A program made the translations under genes and the position numbers. DNA of 64,000 nucleotides, taken from positions 2,294,001-2,358,000 of the forward strand of contig OZ245848.1 in NCBI GenBank assembly GCA_965228955.1, in the 5' to 3' direction. Below the pieces are notes generated by a model that made no database searches, was not told where the DNA came from, and saw nothing but the letters and a program-made list of their open reading frames with translations. This document shows, in pieces, positions 9,489-18,622 of the stretch (positions within the stretch are counted from its first letter, which is position 1; every line of letters begins with the position of its first letter). This DNA comes from JANSWY01 sp965228955 (GTDB lineage Bacteria; Bacteroidota; Bacteroidia; Cytophagales; Cyclobacteriaceae).

Positions 9489-11198
9489 TTGAGCAATTTT
9501 AAAGATCTGGGTTTATCAGAACCCACACTACAAATCCTGGAAAAGCTAGGATTTGAGCAACCGACACCAATCCAGGAAAAAGCAATTCCTTTATTATTAA
9601 CGAAAGATCCAACTGATTTTATTGGTCTGGCACAAACAGGAACTGGAAAAACAGCTGCCTTTGGTTTACCATTGATTGAGTTGATTGATGAGGATCAACC
9701 GCACGTACAAGCTATTGTTATGGCTCCAACTAGGGAGCTAGGTCAACAAACAGCCCAGCAACTGGAAAGTTTTACATCGAATAGAAAGAAATTAAATGTA
9801 GAAGTGGTTTATGGTGGAGCTAATATCGTTCCTCAAATTAAAGCACTTAAAAAGCCTACACAGATAATCGTCGCTACTCCAGGACGACTAATAGACTTAA
9901 TTAGTAGAAAAGCCGTCAATCTTAAAAAGGTTGAATATGTAATACTTGATGAAGCAGATGAGATGTTAAATATGGGTTTTCAGGAACCTATTGATGAAAT
10001 ATTATCGCATACACTTGATCACAGAGTAACATGGCTGTTTAGTGCAACTATGCCTAATGAAATCAGAAGAATCATTAAGCAATACATGGTTGCTCCTGAA
10101 GAAGTGGCTGTTAATACTAAGCAGCAAAGCAATAAAGACATTGCTCATCAATATGTGGTTACAAAAACCGCTAATAAACTTCCTGCCCTCCGAAGGTTCC
10201 TGGACCTCCAACCTGATATGAGAGGTATCATGTTCTGTAGAACAAAACGAGAAACGCAACAGATCACAGATGAGCTTACAAACCTGGGTTATGGTGTAGA
10301 GGCATTACACGGTGATTTATCCCAAGCTCAGCGTGATGCAGCAATGAGAAGATTCAAAAGTAGATCAATGCAATTACTAATTGCTACAGACGTAGCAGCA
10401 AGAGGTATTGATGTGAATGATCTTACTCACGTTTTCAATCATACTTTACCAGATCAATTAGAAAGTTATACTCACAGAAGTGGTAGAACTGGTAGGGCAG
10501 GGAAGAAAGGTGTTTCATTGGCATTCATAAACCCTAGAGAAGGCAGAAAAATCTCTCATTTGGAGAGCAAGCTTAAAGTAACTTTTGAAAAGGTTGAGGT
10601 ACCAAGTGTAGATGACCTTAAAGCTAGCAGAATCAACAATTGGGCTAACCTTATTCTCAACACAAAAGTAGATGAGAACGCTGAGGAATTACTGCAATCA
10701 TTGCAAGGTCAACTAAAGGAACTTAGCAAGGATGAGTTAATTAAGCGATTAATAACTACTCAGTTGGATCATTTAATGGTTCAATCCGGTGGAAATGAAG
10801 ACCTTAACGAAACTCAGGGTAAACCTAAGAAACAGCGAGAAGAAAGCAACAACTCAGGTGAAAATAGATACTTCGTTAATGTTGGAACAATAGACGGTCT
10901 CACAAAGGGAGATTTAGTTCACTTCTTAGCTGATATCGCCCAGGTTAAGCGAAAGAGTTTTGGTGAGGTAATTCTGAAAAAGAACTGTGCATATTTCTAT
11001 ATCGACAAACAAGTAGATTCTGGAATAAGTAAAAAGTTCGAAGGAATTGAAATTGACGGTAGAGCAATCCGAGTGAACCGAGATGACGAAGGCAATAAAC
11101 CTAAGTCTTCCGGAAAGTCCAAAGGGAGCCCTCATAAAGGGAAAGCAAGGAGAGCGGGTCAAAGAGATTTCAAGCGATCAAGAAAGAGAAGAAGGTAA
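9489..11198 (+). CDS. DEAD-box ATP-dependent RNA helicase with DbpA-type RNA-binding domain
   Basis: 569 residues from a TTG start. The TTG is accepted because the frame from it begins exactly at the Q-motif region (FKDLGLSEPTLQILEKLGF) and no ATG is available nearby. Helicase motifs: AQTGTGKTAAF, PTRELGQQ, TPGRLIDL, LDEADEML, SATMP, then HRSGRTGRAGKKG. After a linker, residues about 460-535 form a DbpA-type RNA-recognition domain (YFVNVGTIDGLTKGDLVHF), and the tail is rich in Lys/Arg. It likely acts in ribosome assembly or cold-shock RNA remodelling, as CsdA/DbpA-like proteins do. It ends one base before the convergent GT28-like gene. Confidence 0.95.
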   Translation: MSNFKDLGLSEPTLQILEKLGFEQPTPIQEKAIPLLLTKDPTDFIGLAQTGTGKTAAFGLPLIELIDEDQPHVQAIVMAPTRELGQQTAQQLESFTSNRKKLNVEVVYGGANIVPQIKALKKPTQIIVATPGRLIDLISRKAVNLKKVEYVILDEADEMLNMGFQEPIDEILSHTLDHRVTWLFSATMPNEIRRIIKQYMVAPEEVAVNTKQQSNKDIAHQYVVTKTANKLPALRRFLDLQPDMRGIMFCRTKRETQQITDELTNLGYGVEALHGDLSQAQRDAAMRRFKSRSMQLLIATDVAARGIDVNDLTHVFNHTLPDQLESYTHRSGRTGRAGKKGVSLAFINPREGRKISHLESKLKVTFEKVEVPSVDDLKASRINNWANLILNTKVDENAEELLQSLQGQLKELSKDELIKRLITTQLDHLMVQSGGNEDLNETQGKPKKQREESNNSGENRYFVNVGTIDGLTKGDLVHFLADIAQVKRKSFGEVILKKNCAYFYIDKQVDSGISKKFEGIEIDGRAIRVNRDDEGNKPKSSGKSKGSPHKGKARRAGQRDFKRSRKRRR

Positions 11199-11199
11199 T

Positions 11200-12000
11200 C
11201 TAGATTTGGCTTGATCTCCAAAACTGATCATCGAAACGTCTTTTGAAGGGAATACAGATATGCTTATTTCTGTAAGGCCTTAATTGATACCAGGTGTTGA
11301 ATCCAGCACCTGAGAAGATTTTGGTCGCTCCCTCTAAATATGGTAAGGGGTCATTTATTGTTTCTATCAACTCATTACTTGGAACTTGATCGGAGCAAAC
11401 AATGAGTTTAGCTTTGGAATTTTCAAATTCAGGGTGGTTTCTGGCGTGATTTATCAGAATGTCCAATTCTTCTTTTTTGGTTGAGTGAATTATCAACCAG
11501 TAGGGATCAACAATTTGAATTGATTCTGAGGCAAAAGGATAATTTGGCTCGATTTTAATTAGTTCTTCACTATTCTGAGTAACGAACTGTAAATGAGGAT
11601 CTTCAAGTGGTTCAAGAATGAATGCTTTTTTGAAATGGAGGGTCTCAAGATTTTCAGAATAATAGCAATCCCACTTTAGCCTTCTGCAGATTAAATTGAG
11701 GTCAATTCCTTTCAGTATCTCCCCATTTAATTCTGACAATATTCCATTGAAAAATGTGTCTATGTAGCATTCTCTAAAACTGTGCTCGATTAGAACTTTA
11801 TCAATTTTAATCCCCAATTCAGAAGCTGATGATGGGTCATATAGTTCTATCAATATTACTTCTGATTCTTCAAATAAAGAATACGCATATTTGTTCGTGG
11901 TGATTATTTTGAAAGGGTCCCCAATATTCAATTGATTGATGAATGTGCGGACTCTAGTAAGGTGACCAAAACCACCACCCAAAGCATAGAATGCTATCAT
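11200..12000 (-). CDS. GT28/MurG-like glycosyltransferase-type protein
   Basis: 266 residues. The N-terminus MIAFYALGGGFGHLTRVR carries the glycine-rich loop and GHxxR of GT-B enzymes of the MurG/GT28 kind. Near the C-terminus, IFSGAGFNTWYQLRPY and CIPFKRRFDDQFWRSSQ match the donor-binding part (G-G/A-N and P-x-x-R-x-D-D-Q). At 266 residues it is shorter than the roughly 350 usual for MurG, and it stops just after the DDQ motif, so the last helices of the fold are missing. Acceptor and sugar are unknown. It is the last gene of a five-gene minus-strand operon and its ATG overlaps the lipoprotein stop (ATGA). Confidence 0.75.
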   Translation of the reverse strand: MIAFYALGGGFGHLTRVRTFINQLNIGDPFKIITTNKYAYSLFEESEVILIELYDPSSASELGIKIDKVLIEHSFRECYIDTFFNGILSELNGEILKGIDLNLICRRLKWDCYYSENLETLHFKKAFILEPLEDPHLQFVTQNSEELIKIEPNYPFASESIQIVDPYWLIIHSTKKEELDILINHARNHPEFENSKAKLIVCSDQVPSNELIETINDPLPYLEGATKIFSGAGFNTWYQLRPYRNKHICIPFKRRFDDQFWRSSQI

Positions 12001-12656
12001 CTACCCATTTTCAATATTTCAGCGGCTAATAGGAATTTATGATCTTCTTTAATTTCATCTATTAGCAATACGCCAAGTGCTAAGGATTGATTGAAGTTTC
12101 TAACGACATATTTATCTCCAACTTTGACGAAAGGATCATCACTTACCATTCTCAGCGAAGCGATCTCATTATCTTCCTGTTTAACTTTTAGTTTGTTGCT
12201 ATCCGAGAAACGGATGCTGTATGAATTAGTCATTTCCTCACTGTTGGAAATCTTGATTTTATCATCGTAGAGTTTAACCTTCCAAAGTAGCTCTTCGTTC
12301 TCATCTCTAAGTTTGAAGGATCCTTCTTTGAATTTTACTGCATTTCTAAACTCGTTGCTCTGTGTGTAGTACTTTCGTTTATCACCCTTTAATTCACCAA
12401 ACAGATCTCCGGCAGCACCTCTTACAATAATATTGCTTCCCTCCATTATTAGTTCGGCAAGACCTTCATTTGTACCTGAATTTATGTAGTAACTGGAGTT
12501 ACTTTTCTTTACAGGAGTCGAAGTAGTTGAATTAGAGGCAGGAATGGTTTCAGGAGCACCACCACCTCCGCATGATTGCAGTGCCAGTAGGAAGATTAAA
12601 CTAATTGAAAAACTTAAGATACTTTGAAGTTTCGTGGTGGGCTTGATAGTTTTCAT
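11997..12656 (-). CDS. Putative lipoprotein in glycosyltransferase operon
   Basis: 219 residues. The N-terminus (residues 1-29) is a lipoprotein signal with lipobox LALQSC, followed by a Gly run and a Ser/Thr-rich linker. The mature region shows alternating short strands and charged turns (GSFKLRDENEELLWKVKLYDD) and no family that I recognise. The start is fixed by the only ATG before the signal peptide. It places the first 56 bp inside the end of the preceding GT4 gene, in another frame. The stop overlaps the next ATG by four bases. An outer-membrane or periplasmic role in the same glycan pathway is inferred from position only. Confidence 0.78.
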   Translation of the reverse strand: MKTIKPTTKLQSILSFSISLIFLLALQSCGGGGAPETIPASNSTTSTPVKKSNSSYYINSGTNEGLAELIMEGSNIIVRGAAGDLFGELKGDKRKYYTQSNEFRNAVKFKEGSFKLRDENEELLWKVKLYDDKIKISNSEEMTNSYSIRFSDSNKLKVKQEDNEIASLRMVSDDPFVKVGDKYVVRNFNQSLALGVLLIDEIKEDHKFLLAAEILKMGR

Positions 12657-13698
12657 GGATTTTGGTTTTAAGGTGATTTCCTAATTCTTTTCTGTCGTCA
12701 TCAGTGAAACTAATAAATTGATAGCACATTTTCCTGAAATTGTCTTCATTTCCAACTTCAAATAAAAGCCCATCTTTCTCATGGTCTATTAGGTCTTTCA
12801 TTCCGTCTACATTCGATGCTATTGCAGGAATTCCTAATGCTCCAGCTTCTAATAATACATTCGGCATGCCATCATAAAAGGAGGGAATAACAATAGCATC
12901 TGTGGCCAAATAAAACTTCATTAATTGAAATCTATCCTGAAAGGACATCAATGAATATGTGAACTTGCTTTGTTCTAATTCTTCAGCCAGCGACTCATCC
13001 AATTCACCAATCAAAAGCAAATGGATTTTTGTATCCAGGTTTGTCTTATTTAACGCTGAGATCATGAATTGGACACCTTTTTTAGCTTTCAACTGTCCTA
13101 CAATTCCGAAACATACTTTGCCTCCCAGATTCTCAATTCTCCAGTTTTGTGCAAACTCAATTTCACTTTTGGATGGAGTCCAGGATTCGATTTCTATCCC
13201 ATTTGGTATGAAATCCACTTTTGGTTCTGGTAACCAGTCTCTTACCTTGGTAACTTTATCAGATGTAACAGAAAAGATTTGATGAGACTGCTCCAAGGCA
13301 TACTGCATCATTTCTCTTTTTCTGGGAGTAAAGATTGCTGTATCGAAATCATTTCCTCTTAAGAATGTGACCAGTTTTGAATCAAGCCATTTTGAGAAAA
13401 TGGGAGCACCAATCATCGAAAGATATCCGCCAAAACACACTACATAATCAAAGGAGCCCAAAGTCTTTATGTAATTCCAGGTCAGGTTTAATGTATGGGA
13501 ATCGGATTCCAGAAAAGCGGAAGGAGTATATCCACCATTTTGCTGTTGCTTTCTAATAAAGCCTTCGTTCTTATTGGTGAAATGTATAATTTCAATATCA
13601 ATTCCTGATTTCCGTAATCCGTTAATAATCCGATCACACGACTGAGCCATCCCACCTCTTTGTGGTGGATAATTCTCAGTAAGCCAAAGTATTCTCAA
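12601..13698 (-). CDS. GT4-family glycosyltransferase
   Basis: 365 residues from a TTG start (13698) that gives the standard GT4 N-terminus RILWLTENYPPQRGGMAQ. The GT-B fold is clear. The acceptor domain holds LVTFLRGNDFD, and the donor domain opens with CFGIVGQLKAKKGVQFMISAL. The E-x7-E donor motif appears as PSFYDGMPNVLLEAGALGIPAIAS near 280-303. It is cytoplasmic and likely adds a sugar from a nucleotide donor to a lipid-linked or surface glycan. The stop codon lies 56 bp inside the next gene (lipoprotein). The upstream neighbour is a membrane protein ending 16 bp before. Confidence 0.9.
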   Translation of the reverse strand: MRILWLTENYPPQRGGMAQSCDRIINGLRKSGIDIEIIHFTNKNEGFIRKQQQNGGYTPSAFLESDSHTLNLTWNYIKTLGSFDYVVCFGGYLSMIGAPIFSKWLDSKLVTFLRGNDFDTAIFTPRKREMMQYALEQSHQIFSVTSDKVTKVRDWLPEPKVDFIPNGIEIESWTPSKSEIEFAQNWRIENLGGKVCFGIVGQLKAKKGVQFMISALNKTNLDTKIHLLLIGELDESLAEELEQSKFTYSLMSFQDRFQLMKFYLATDAIVIPSFYDGMPNVLLEAGALGIPAIASNVDGMKDLIDHEKDGLLFEVGNEDNFRKMCYQFISFTDDDRKELGNHLKTKIHENYQAHHETSKYLKFFN

Positions 13699-13714
13699 TT
13701 TTTGTAATTACGGT

Positions 13715-14725
13715 TTAAGAGTCAAAAACAGTAGCGCCTTCATCTTCATACATGTAGTTACCTGTATCCTGATAGTCGAAGCTGTCATAGTCATAATCTG
13801 TATAGGTGGTACCATACCAGATATAAGGAATCGCGGCGTAATCATCTTCATATTCATTGGTTTCCTCAGATCTTCTTGGTTCTTCTGCAGCTGGGTTCAG
13901 TGGTTTGAACAATTCATAAATTCCCTGAATAGCAGCGAAGAATGCATTTACATTCAGGATATTGTCTTTGCCAAGCTTCTTTATCTTGATTTTCTGCTTT
14001 GCGAAATAGTCACCATTGTGGTCAACAATCTGTACATCTGGCGGATTGGTTCCATTCCAGGTGTATTCGCTCTTTGGTAGTGTCATTTTGATGAAGCAAT
14101 GATGAACCACTTTCGTTTTGCTCTTATATTTTGTTTTACCACTTGCACTTCTTTTGGTCCAATTGAAGTCTTTCAAATCATCCGAAACTACAAATTCAAG
14201 TAACGCACCGTCAATAAGCTGAACCTTACAAATAATGTAAGTAGGCTTATATAATGAAAGGTTTCTTCCATTTACCACACTTTTAACTGGATCATTAGCT
14301 TTTCTTGGGTCCCTGAAATCTAATGTAGCAGCAAGTTTTGCATCTTCTCCAGCTTTGTCTTTTAATACGTTAACTACAGGGAAGAAGAACATCCTTAGAT
14401 AGTTGTTGATATCGCCTTGTTTCAATTTTCTGATCCTAAGAGCGAGAGCTATTCCCAGAATAAGTAAAAACAGGGTACCTATCCATCCTTCAGGGAATTC
14501 TGCAATTCCAAATGCAAATAAAGAGATACCGGCAAGAACAAAAGACCATATCATTAAAGTCCTGATTCTTTTAATCCGTTCGTCTCCAAACTGGTCGTAT
14601 AAAGAAACTTTCTGTAAAAACCCTAGCCACTTTTTGATTCTAAAAGTAGCGCTAATGTTTTTTTCGTTTACAAACTGCTGCTGCTGGTTTGTTAGCGTTT
14701 TGTAGATTCTGGATGCTTTGCTCAT
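13715..14725 (-). CDS. Membrane protein of unknown function
   Basis: 336 residues, not recognised. Two adjacent hydrophobic segments (about 57-75, WSFVLAGISLFAFGIAEF, and 80-97, WIGTLFLLILGIALALRI) form a hairpin. A large soluble part follows, containing basic strand segments (FNWTKRSASGKTKYKSKTK). The C-terminal 50 residues are strongly acidic and Tyr-rich (TYTDYDYDSFDYQDTGNY), an uncommon low-complexity tail. It sits between two GT4 genes, 14 bp after one and 16 bp before the other, so it is probably co-transcribed with them. A role in envelope glycan assembly is inference from position only. Confidence 0.72.
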   Translation of the reverse strand: MSKASRIYKTLTNQQQQFVNEKNISATFRIKKWLGFLQKVSLYDQFGDERIKRIRTLMIWSFVLAGISLFAFGIAEFPEGWIGTLFLLILGIALALRIRKLKQGDINNYLRMFFFPVVNVLKDKAGEDAKLAATLDFRDPRKANDPVKSVVNGRNLSLYKPTYIICKVQLIDGALLEFVVSDDLKDFNWTKRSASGKTKYKSKTKVVHHCFIKMTLPKSEYTWNGTNPPDVQIVDHNGDYFAKQKIKIKKLGKDNILNVNAFFAAIQGIYELFKPLNPAAEEPRRSEETNEYEDDYAAIPYIWYGTTYTDYDYDSFDYQDTGNYMYEDEGATVFDS

Positions 14726-14739
14726 GGTCGTTTGGTTGG

Positions 14740-15897
14740 TTAGGCATATGCCAGTGTTACTAATTTATCATAAAATTCTGAAAGCTGGGAATCAACTCTT
14801 GTCCAAGTGTAGTGCTTATTAAATTTTTTCAATGCATTCTTTGAAAGTTCCTGGCCAATTTCCGGGTAGTCTACCAATAACCTTATGGCCTGAGCAAATT
14901 CAGCTGGTCTATCAGCTCTAACCAATTTACCATGCACATTGGGATCTAAGATTTCTCGTACCACTGGTAGGTCAGAAGCTATAATTGGAACCTCGCATGC
15001 CATACTTTCAAATATCTTCAATGGAGAACAACCTTGTTCCAGGTTTCTGCTGCATTCAGTGAGGGGAGCCACGGTAGCAATCGCATGTTGTAGAACCCTG
15101 CAAAGCTCAACCTTCTTTAATTTATGTTTCCAGATTACCTTGTCTTCAACACCCAGTTTTCTTGCCATTTTTTGGAATGGTCTTGATAATTTGGGCTTAT
15201 GAGAGGAACAAATAACTAATTTAACGTCAGGTTTATCCTCTAGATAGGTCATAGCTTTCAATAACACATCTACTCCCTGCCATGGTTGAAGTGCTCCAAA
15301 GTAGCAGATGTATTGGTTGGGTAGTGACTTATGTGCTGGATAACGATCAGGTAAATCTGCACCATTTGAGATCACTGTAATTTTCTCAGGAAGTACATTT
15401 CTTGAGATCAAATGTGTTTTAATTGTTTGAGACGGGCAAATAATTAGATTAGACTTCTGCAAACACTCATCTTCCAGATTTCTCAACTTAGTAACCATGT
15501 CCTGAGGTAGGTGAGGATATCTATTTATAAGCTCAATAGAAGGTAATCCATTTACCTCAAATACCGAAGTGATATGTGGCCGTTTAAGAATTGGTAATCC
15601 GCCCCAGATGTCCCGGAAATGCCCGATTTGTAAGTTGAACTGCTGGTCTAATTGTTCATCAACCCAATCAGAATAGGCCTGCGCTCTCTTCAGGAAATTA
15701 GTCTCTTCCAATTTGAATTGATAGTGCTTAATTCCTCGGGTCAACCATTTTCTTCTCTGCCTTTTTAAGGTTAATAACAGAACCTTCTTTTTTTTCTGTA
15801 ACAGTACGTTGGAAACTTTGTCTATATGGATAGCTGAACCTTTGTAGGATGGATAAGGATCAAAAGCGGTGTAGACAACTGGATAATCAGATTTCAA
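14740..15897 (-). CDS. GT4-family glycosyltransferase
   Basis: 385 residues. The start is a TTG at 15897, since the frame has a stop four codons earlier and no ATG nearby. The GT-B fold is supported by the N-terminal TAFDPYPSYKGSAIHIDK, SVFEVNGLPSIEL in the acceptor domain and YICYFGALQPWQGVDVLLKAM opening the donor domain. The E-x7-E motif appears as CSPLKIFESMACEVPIIASDL near 302-322. It is probably the first gene of the minus-strand operon, followed by a membrane protein, a second GT4 enzyme, a lipoprotein and a GT28-like protein. Sugar and acceptor are unknown. No -7 box fitting TAnnTTTG was found in the 145-bp upstream gap. Confidence 0.9.
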   Translation of the reverse strand: MKSDYPVVYTAFDPYPSYKGSAIHIDKVSNVLLQKKKKVLLLTLKRQRRKWLTRGIKHYQFKLEETNFLKRAQAYSDWVDEQLDQQFNLQIGHFRDIWGGLPILKRPHITSVFEVNGLPSIELINRYPHLPQDMVTKLRNLEDECLQKSNLIICPSQTIKTHLISRNVLPEKITVISNGADLPDRYPAHKSLPNQYICYFGALQPWQGVDVLLKAMTYLEDKPDVKLVICSSHKPKLSRPFQKMARKLGVEDKVIWKHKLKKVELCRVLQHAIATVAPLTECSRNLEQGCSPLKIFESMACEVPIIASDLPVVREILDPNVHGKLVRADRPAEFAQAIRLLVDYPEIGQELSKNALKKFNKHYTWTRVDSQLSEFYDKLVTLAYA

Positions 15898-16042
15898 AAG
15901 TTGGTATCAATTTTGTTTATGTATTTGAAATGATCAATTTAAGCTATCTCTCATTTCATGACAAGTGAAAGTCTCTTTATTATGAAATTCAATAAATAGC
16001 TTGATTTGGCGTTGTATTTAATGAATATTAGTTTGTGTTGCA

Positions 16043-18385
16043 ATGAATAAGTTTAGTTATCACCTCTCAATGGTACTTTTGTACCTGCTACCTGCTATTG
16101 TATCCGGTCAATCAGAAGCAGTAAAGTTCTCCTCTAAAACATTCAATCAGGTTAAGCTAGATGCCCGCAATCAAGGGAAATTCATTTTTGTGGATTTTTA
16201 TGCAGAATGGTGTGGTCCTTGTAAATGGATGGAAAAAAATGTATTTACCGATTCTACCGTAGCAGCCACATTAAATGATGAATATATTTCATTACGAGTT
16301 GATGCTGAGAAAGAAGAAGCTGCATTAGTTCAGAAATTACAGATTACCGCATATCCAACTTTAGCTATTTATTCGCCTTCAGGAAAGTTATTAGTGAAGA
16401 GGGAAGGTGCCATGCCTGCTGATTTGTTCAATGAAATGACAAAGGATGTTTCCAATTGGTCTATTAATTACGCGAACTACAAAAAGAATCCTGAAAAGTA
16501 TGAAAATGTGGTTCCGTACGCCCATTCACTTAAATGGGCAAATGCTATAAAAGCTCAAAGGTTGGTTCAAAGTTTCCTGAAGAAGGCAACCGAGAAAAAA
16601 TGGTCAAAACCAGAATACTGGGAGCTTATTAAAGAATTTGTGAGTGGAGACAATTTAATATTCGTTGAGAAGATCAATAGGAATGAAGAAATTAAAACCA
16701 ACTACCCAGAAGAATACGCAGTGTTTATGAGATCCGCCCTTGAACAAGTGCTGGCAAAGAGTTTAAAGATCAAGAGTAAGTATAATTTTAATAAATACTT
16801 GGGATATGTAAATGCCAATAAATCCATTTACTCAAATAGTGATAGCTTGATATTGACTTCAAAAATTAAGTTCACTGAATTAACAGATGTAAGCAAACTT
16901 AGCCCTCTTCTAGAACAATATATCCGTAAATATGAAAAGGGCAGCTATATCGCTTATTCCAAATATGCAGCCTATATTGTTGAGAATCACTTTAATAAAG
17001 AACTTCTGAATGAAGCCATTAAGTGGTCAAAGTATTCAAATAGTAAGCTGGAGACATTGTTGAGTTATACTACTTTGGGTTTAGCCTATGAAAAATTGAA
17101 CGACTACAAACCAGCTTACGCCCACATGCTTTTAGCTGAAACTAAGGCTCAGGAACAGGAAGATAAGAAGCTGGTGGCAGAACATCTTGAGAGAATTAAA
17201 CAGAAGATGAATATTGAAGTGGGAGATGGAGTTACTGTTGCCAAAAAGCCTAATCAGAAGGATGACGGGAGATTTACATTAGGTGCAGGAAATAAAAGAT
17301 TGATGTATGGATATCCAGTTCCCTCATCTACTTCTCATTTTGTGGTAAACATAGATGGTAAGCTTGCAACAAATAGTCCAAGATTGGCTCAGAAGGGTTT
17401 ACAACATATTACTGGTGAATTAAGCTATGGTGGTAGTGCAATGACGCCTCAGGTAGAAATCTCATTTGAATTCAATAATGTTAGAATAGTACAGAAATTA
17501 ATCCCTGTTGATAAGGCATTCAAAGAAGTAACAAGTGGTTTAGCTCAATATTACAAGGTGAGCTATGACTTTATAAACCTCCATGGAAAGATCAAAAATA
17601 TTGGTTTAGGTGTATTATTTGATACAATGATCGATGATAACGATCATTGTTATATATCGGCTGATGGGGAGCTTTTGGAAACCGAAGTAGGGTTGGCATA
17701 TAAAGATGTGCCTAAGGAGTTATTATTCTATCGAACAAAGGCAGATACAAGTGATATGATGGGTGCTGCCATACTTTCTGGAAACGGTGCAACAAAGCCT
17801 GATAAGATCGTTATTGGCCGTTGGCCTGTGCTTCACGGTGTGACCTGGAAGTTAAGTCCGAAGAACGTTAGATATGGAGATAGTGCATATTTTTTGAAAT
17901 GGGAAAATGAAAGGCTAGATGTGAATGGGACTCGGAATTTTGCGACTTACTATGGCTTGCCAGCATTTAAAAAACCAGAATTACGTCTCCTTGTAGAAGA
18001 TGAAAGTAATCTGCATGTTTCACACAATGTCTATTTCAAGCATGGGTATTCTACACTGGACTTAAATGCCAAAATGATGATAAGTAGGATCATTGAAAAA
18101 GATGATGTCATTATTACGGGTGTTTTATTAAATGGCTATGCTGATGTCACAGGTGGAGAAGATCATAATTTTGATCTAAGTAAGAAGAGAATTGCTGAAG
18201 TGGGGAAAATATTCACTGCCTATAGTATTCCATTTATGCCAAAACCATATGGAAATGACCGATCTGAACATACAGAATTTAATGAGGAATATGGGAATGT
18301 CTGGGACAGAAGGGTAGAGATCATCATTTATTATAAACCGAAGCGTCAGGAAGGGATACTTTCGGAAATTGGCGTAAATAATTAA
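16043..18385 (+). CDS. Exported thioredoxin-domain / OmpA-like fusion protein
   Basis: 780 residues. A signal peptide (1-22, ending IVSGQ) precedes a thioredoxin domain (about 27-140) with the active site FYAEWCGPCKWM and the cis-Pro segment TAYPTLAIY. A helical region with TPR-like character follows (about 290-395), then a middle beta-rich region of unknown fold (410-640). The C-terminal part (about 655-765) is OmpA-like: FKHGYSTLDLNAKMMISRI, LNGYADVTGGEDHNFDLSKKRI and a final DRRVEIIIYY. OmpA domains bind peptidoglycan, so this would tether a disulfide-active domain in the periplasm. The same Trx type recurs in the gene at 24124-25350, on the other side of the caspase/papain operon. Confidence 0.88.
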   Translation: MNKFSYHLSMVLLYLLPAIVSGQSEAVKFSSKTFNQVKLDARNQGKFIFVDFYAEWCGPCKWMEKNVFTDSTVAATLNDEYISLRVDAEKEEAALVQKLQITAYPTLAIYSPSGKLLVKREGAMPADLFNEMTKDVSNWSINYANYKKNPEKYENVVPYAHSLKWANAIKAQRLVQSFLKKATEKKWSKPEYWELIKEFVSGDNLIFVEKINRNEEIKTNYPEEYAVFMRSALEQVLAKSLKIKSKYNFNKYLGYVNANKSIYSNSDSLILTSKIKFTELTDVSKLSPLLEQYIRKYEKGSYIAYSKYAAYIVENHFNKELLNEAIKWSKYSNSKLETLLSYTTLGLAYEKLNDYKPAYAHMLLAETKAQEQEDKKLVAEHLERIKQKMNIEVGDGVTVAKKPNQKDDGRFTLGAGNKRLMYGYPVPSSTSHFVVNIDGKLATNSPRLAQKGLQHITGELSYGGSAMTPQVEISFEFNNVRIVQKLIPVDKAFKEVTSGLAQYYKVSYDFINLHGKIKNIGLGVLFDTMIDDNDHCYISADGELLETEVGLAYKDVPKELLFYRTKADTSDMMGAAILSGNGATKPDKIVIGRWPVLHGVTWKLSPKNVRYGDSAYFLKWENERLDVNGTRNFATYYGLPAFKKPELRLLVEDESNLHVSHNVYFKHGYSTLDLNAKMMISRIIEKDDVIITGVLLNGYADVTGGEDHNFDLSKKRIAEVGKIFTAYSIPFMPKPYGNDRSEHTEFNEEYGNVWDRRVEIIIYYKPKRQEGILSEIGVNN

Positions 18386-18387
18386 TA

Positions 18388-18462
18388 ACTGGATTGGTTA
18401 AGGGCTTTGTATTCCTCCTGTGATTTTATAAATTAAGGGAACGGGAATACAATCTAACCAGT
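18388..18462 (+). repeat. Imperfect long inverted repeat after the Trx-OmpA gene
   Basis: TTGTATTCC (18407-18415) pairs with GGAATACAA (18444-18452), and ACTGG (18388-18392) with CCAGT (18458-18462), around a 28-base loop. There is no clear T-run after it, so it is not a standard terminator. It may be a leader structure of the caspase operon or simply a chance fold. Confidence 0.3.
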
Positions 18463-18560
18463 GACCAGTCCATACTACATACATACTCAAACTTTCGGGT
18501 ATTGGAATTCTTCCAAATACCTAATGACTCATCGTATTTTGTAATCAGGAATTAATAGGT

Positions 18561-18579
18561 CATCAAATTTGATTTGATG
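18561..18579. promoter_or_regulatory. 8-bp inverted repeat upstream of caspase operon
   Basis: CATCAAAT, a three-base spacer, then ATTTGATG form a perfect inverted repeat about 43 bp before the ATG at 18623. The half-site ATCAAAT recurs as a wider inverted repeat before the T9SS adhesin gene (33362-33395). It could be an operator for the caspase/papain operon. The AT-rich composition means chance is not excluded. Confidence 0.3.
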
Positions 18580-18622
18580 GTTGATATTGTATTGTTAATT
18601 GAGAACCAGAATTACTTTGAAA

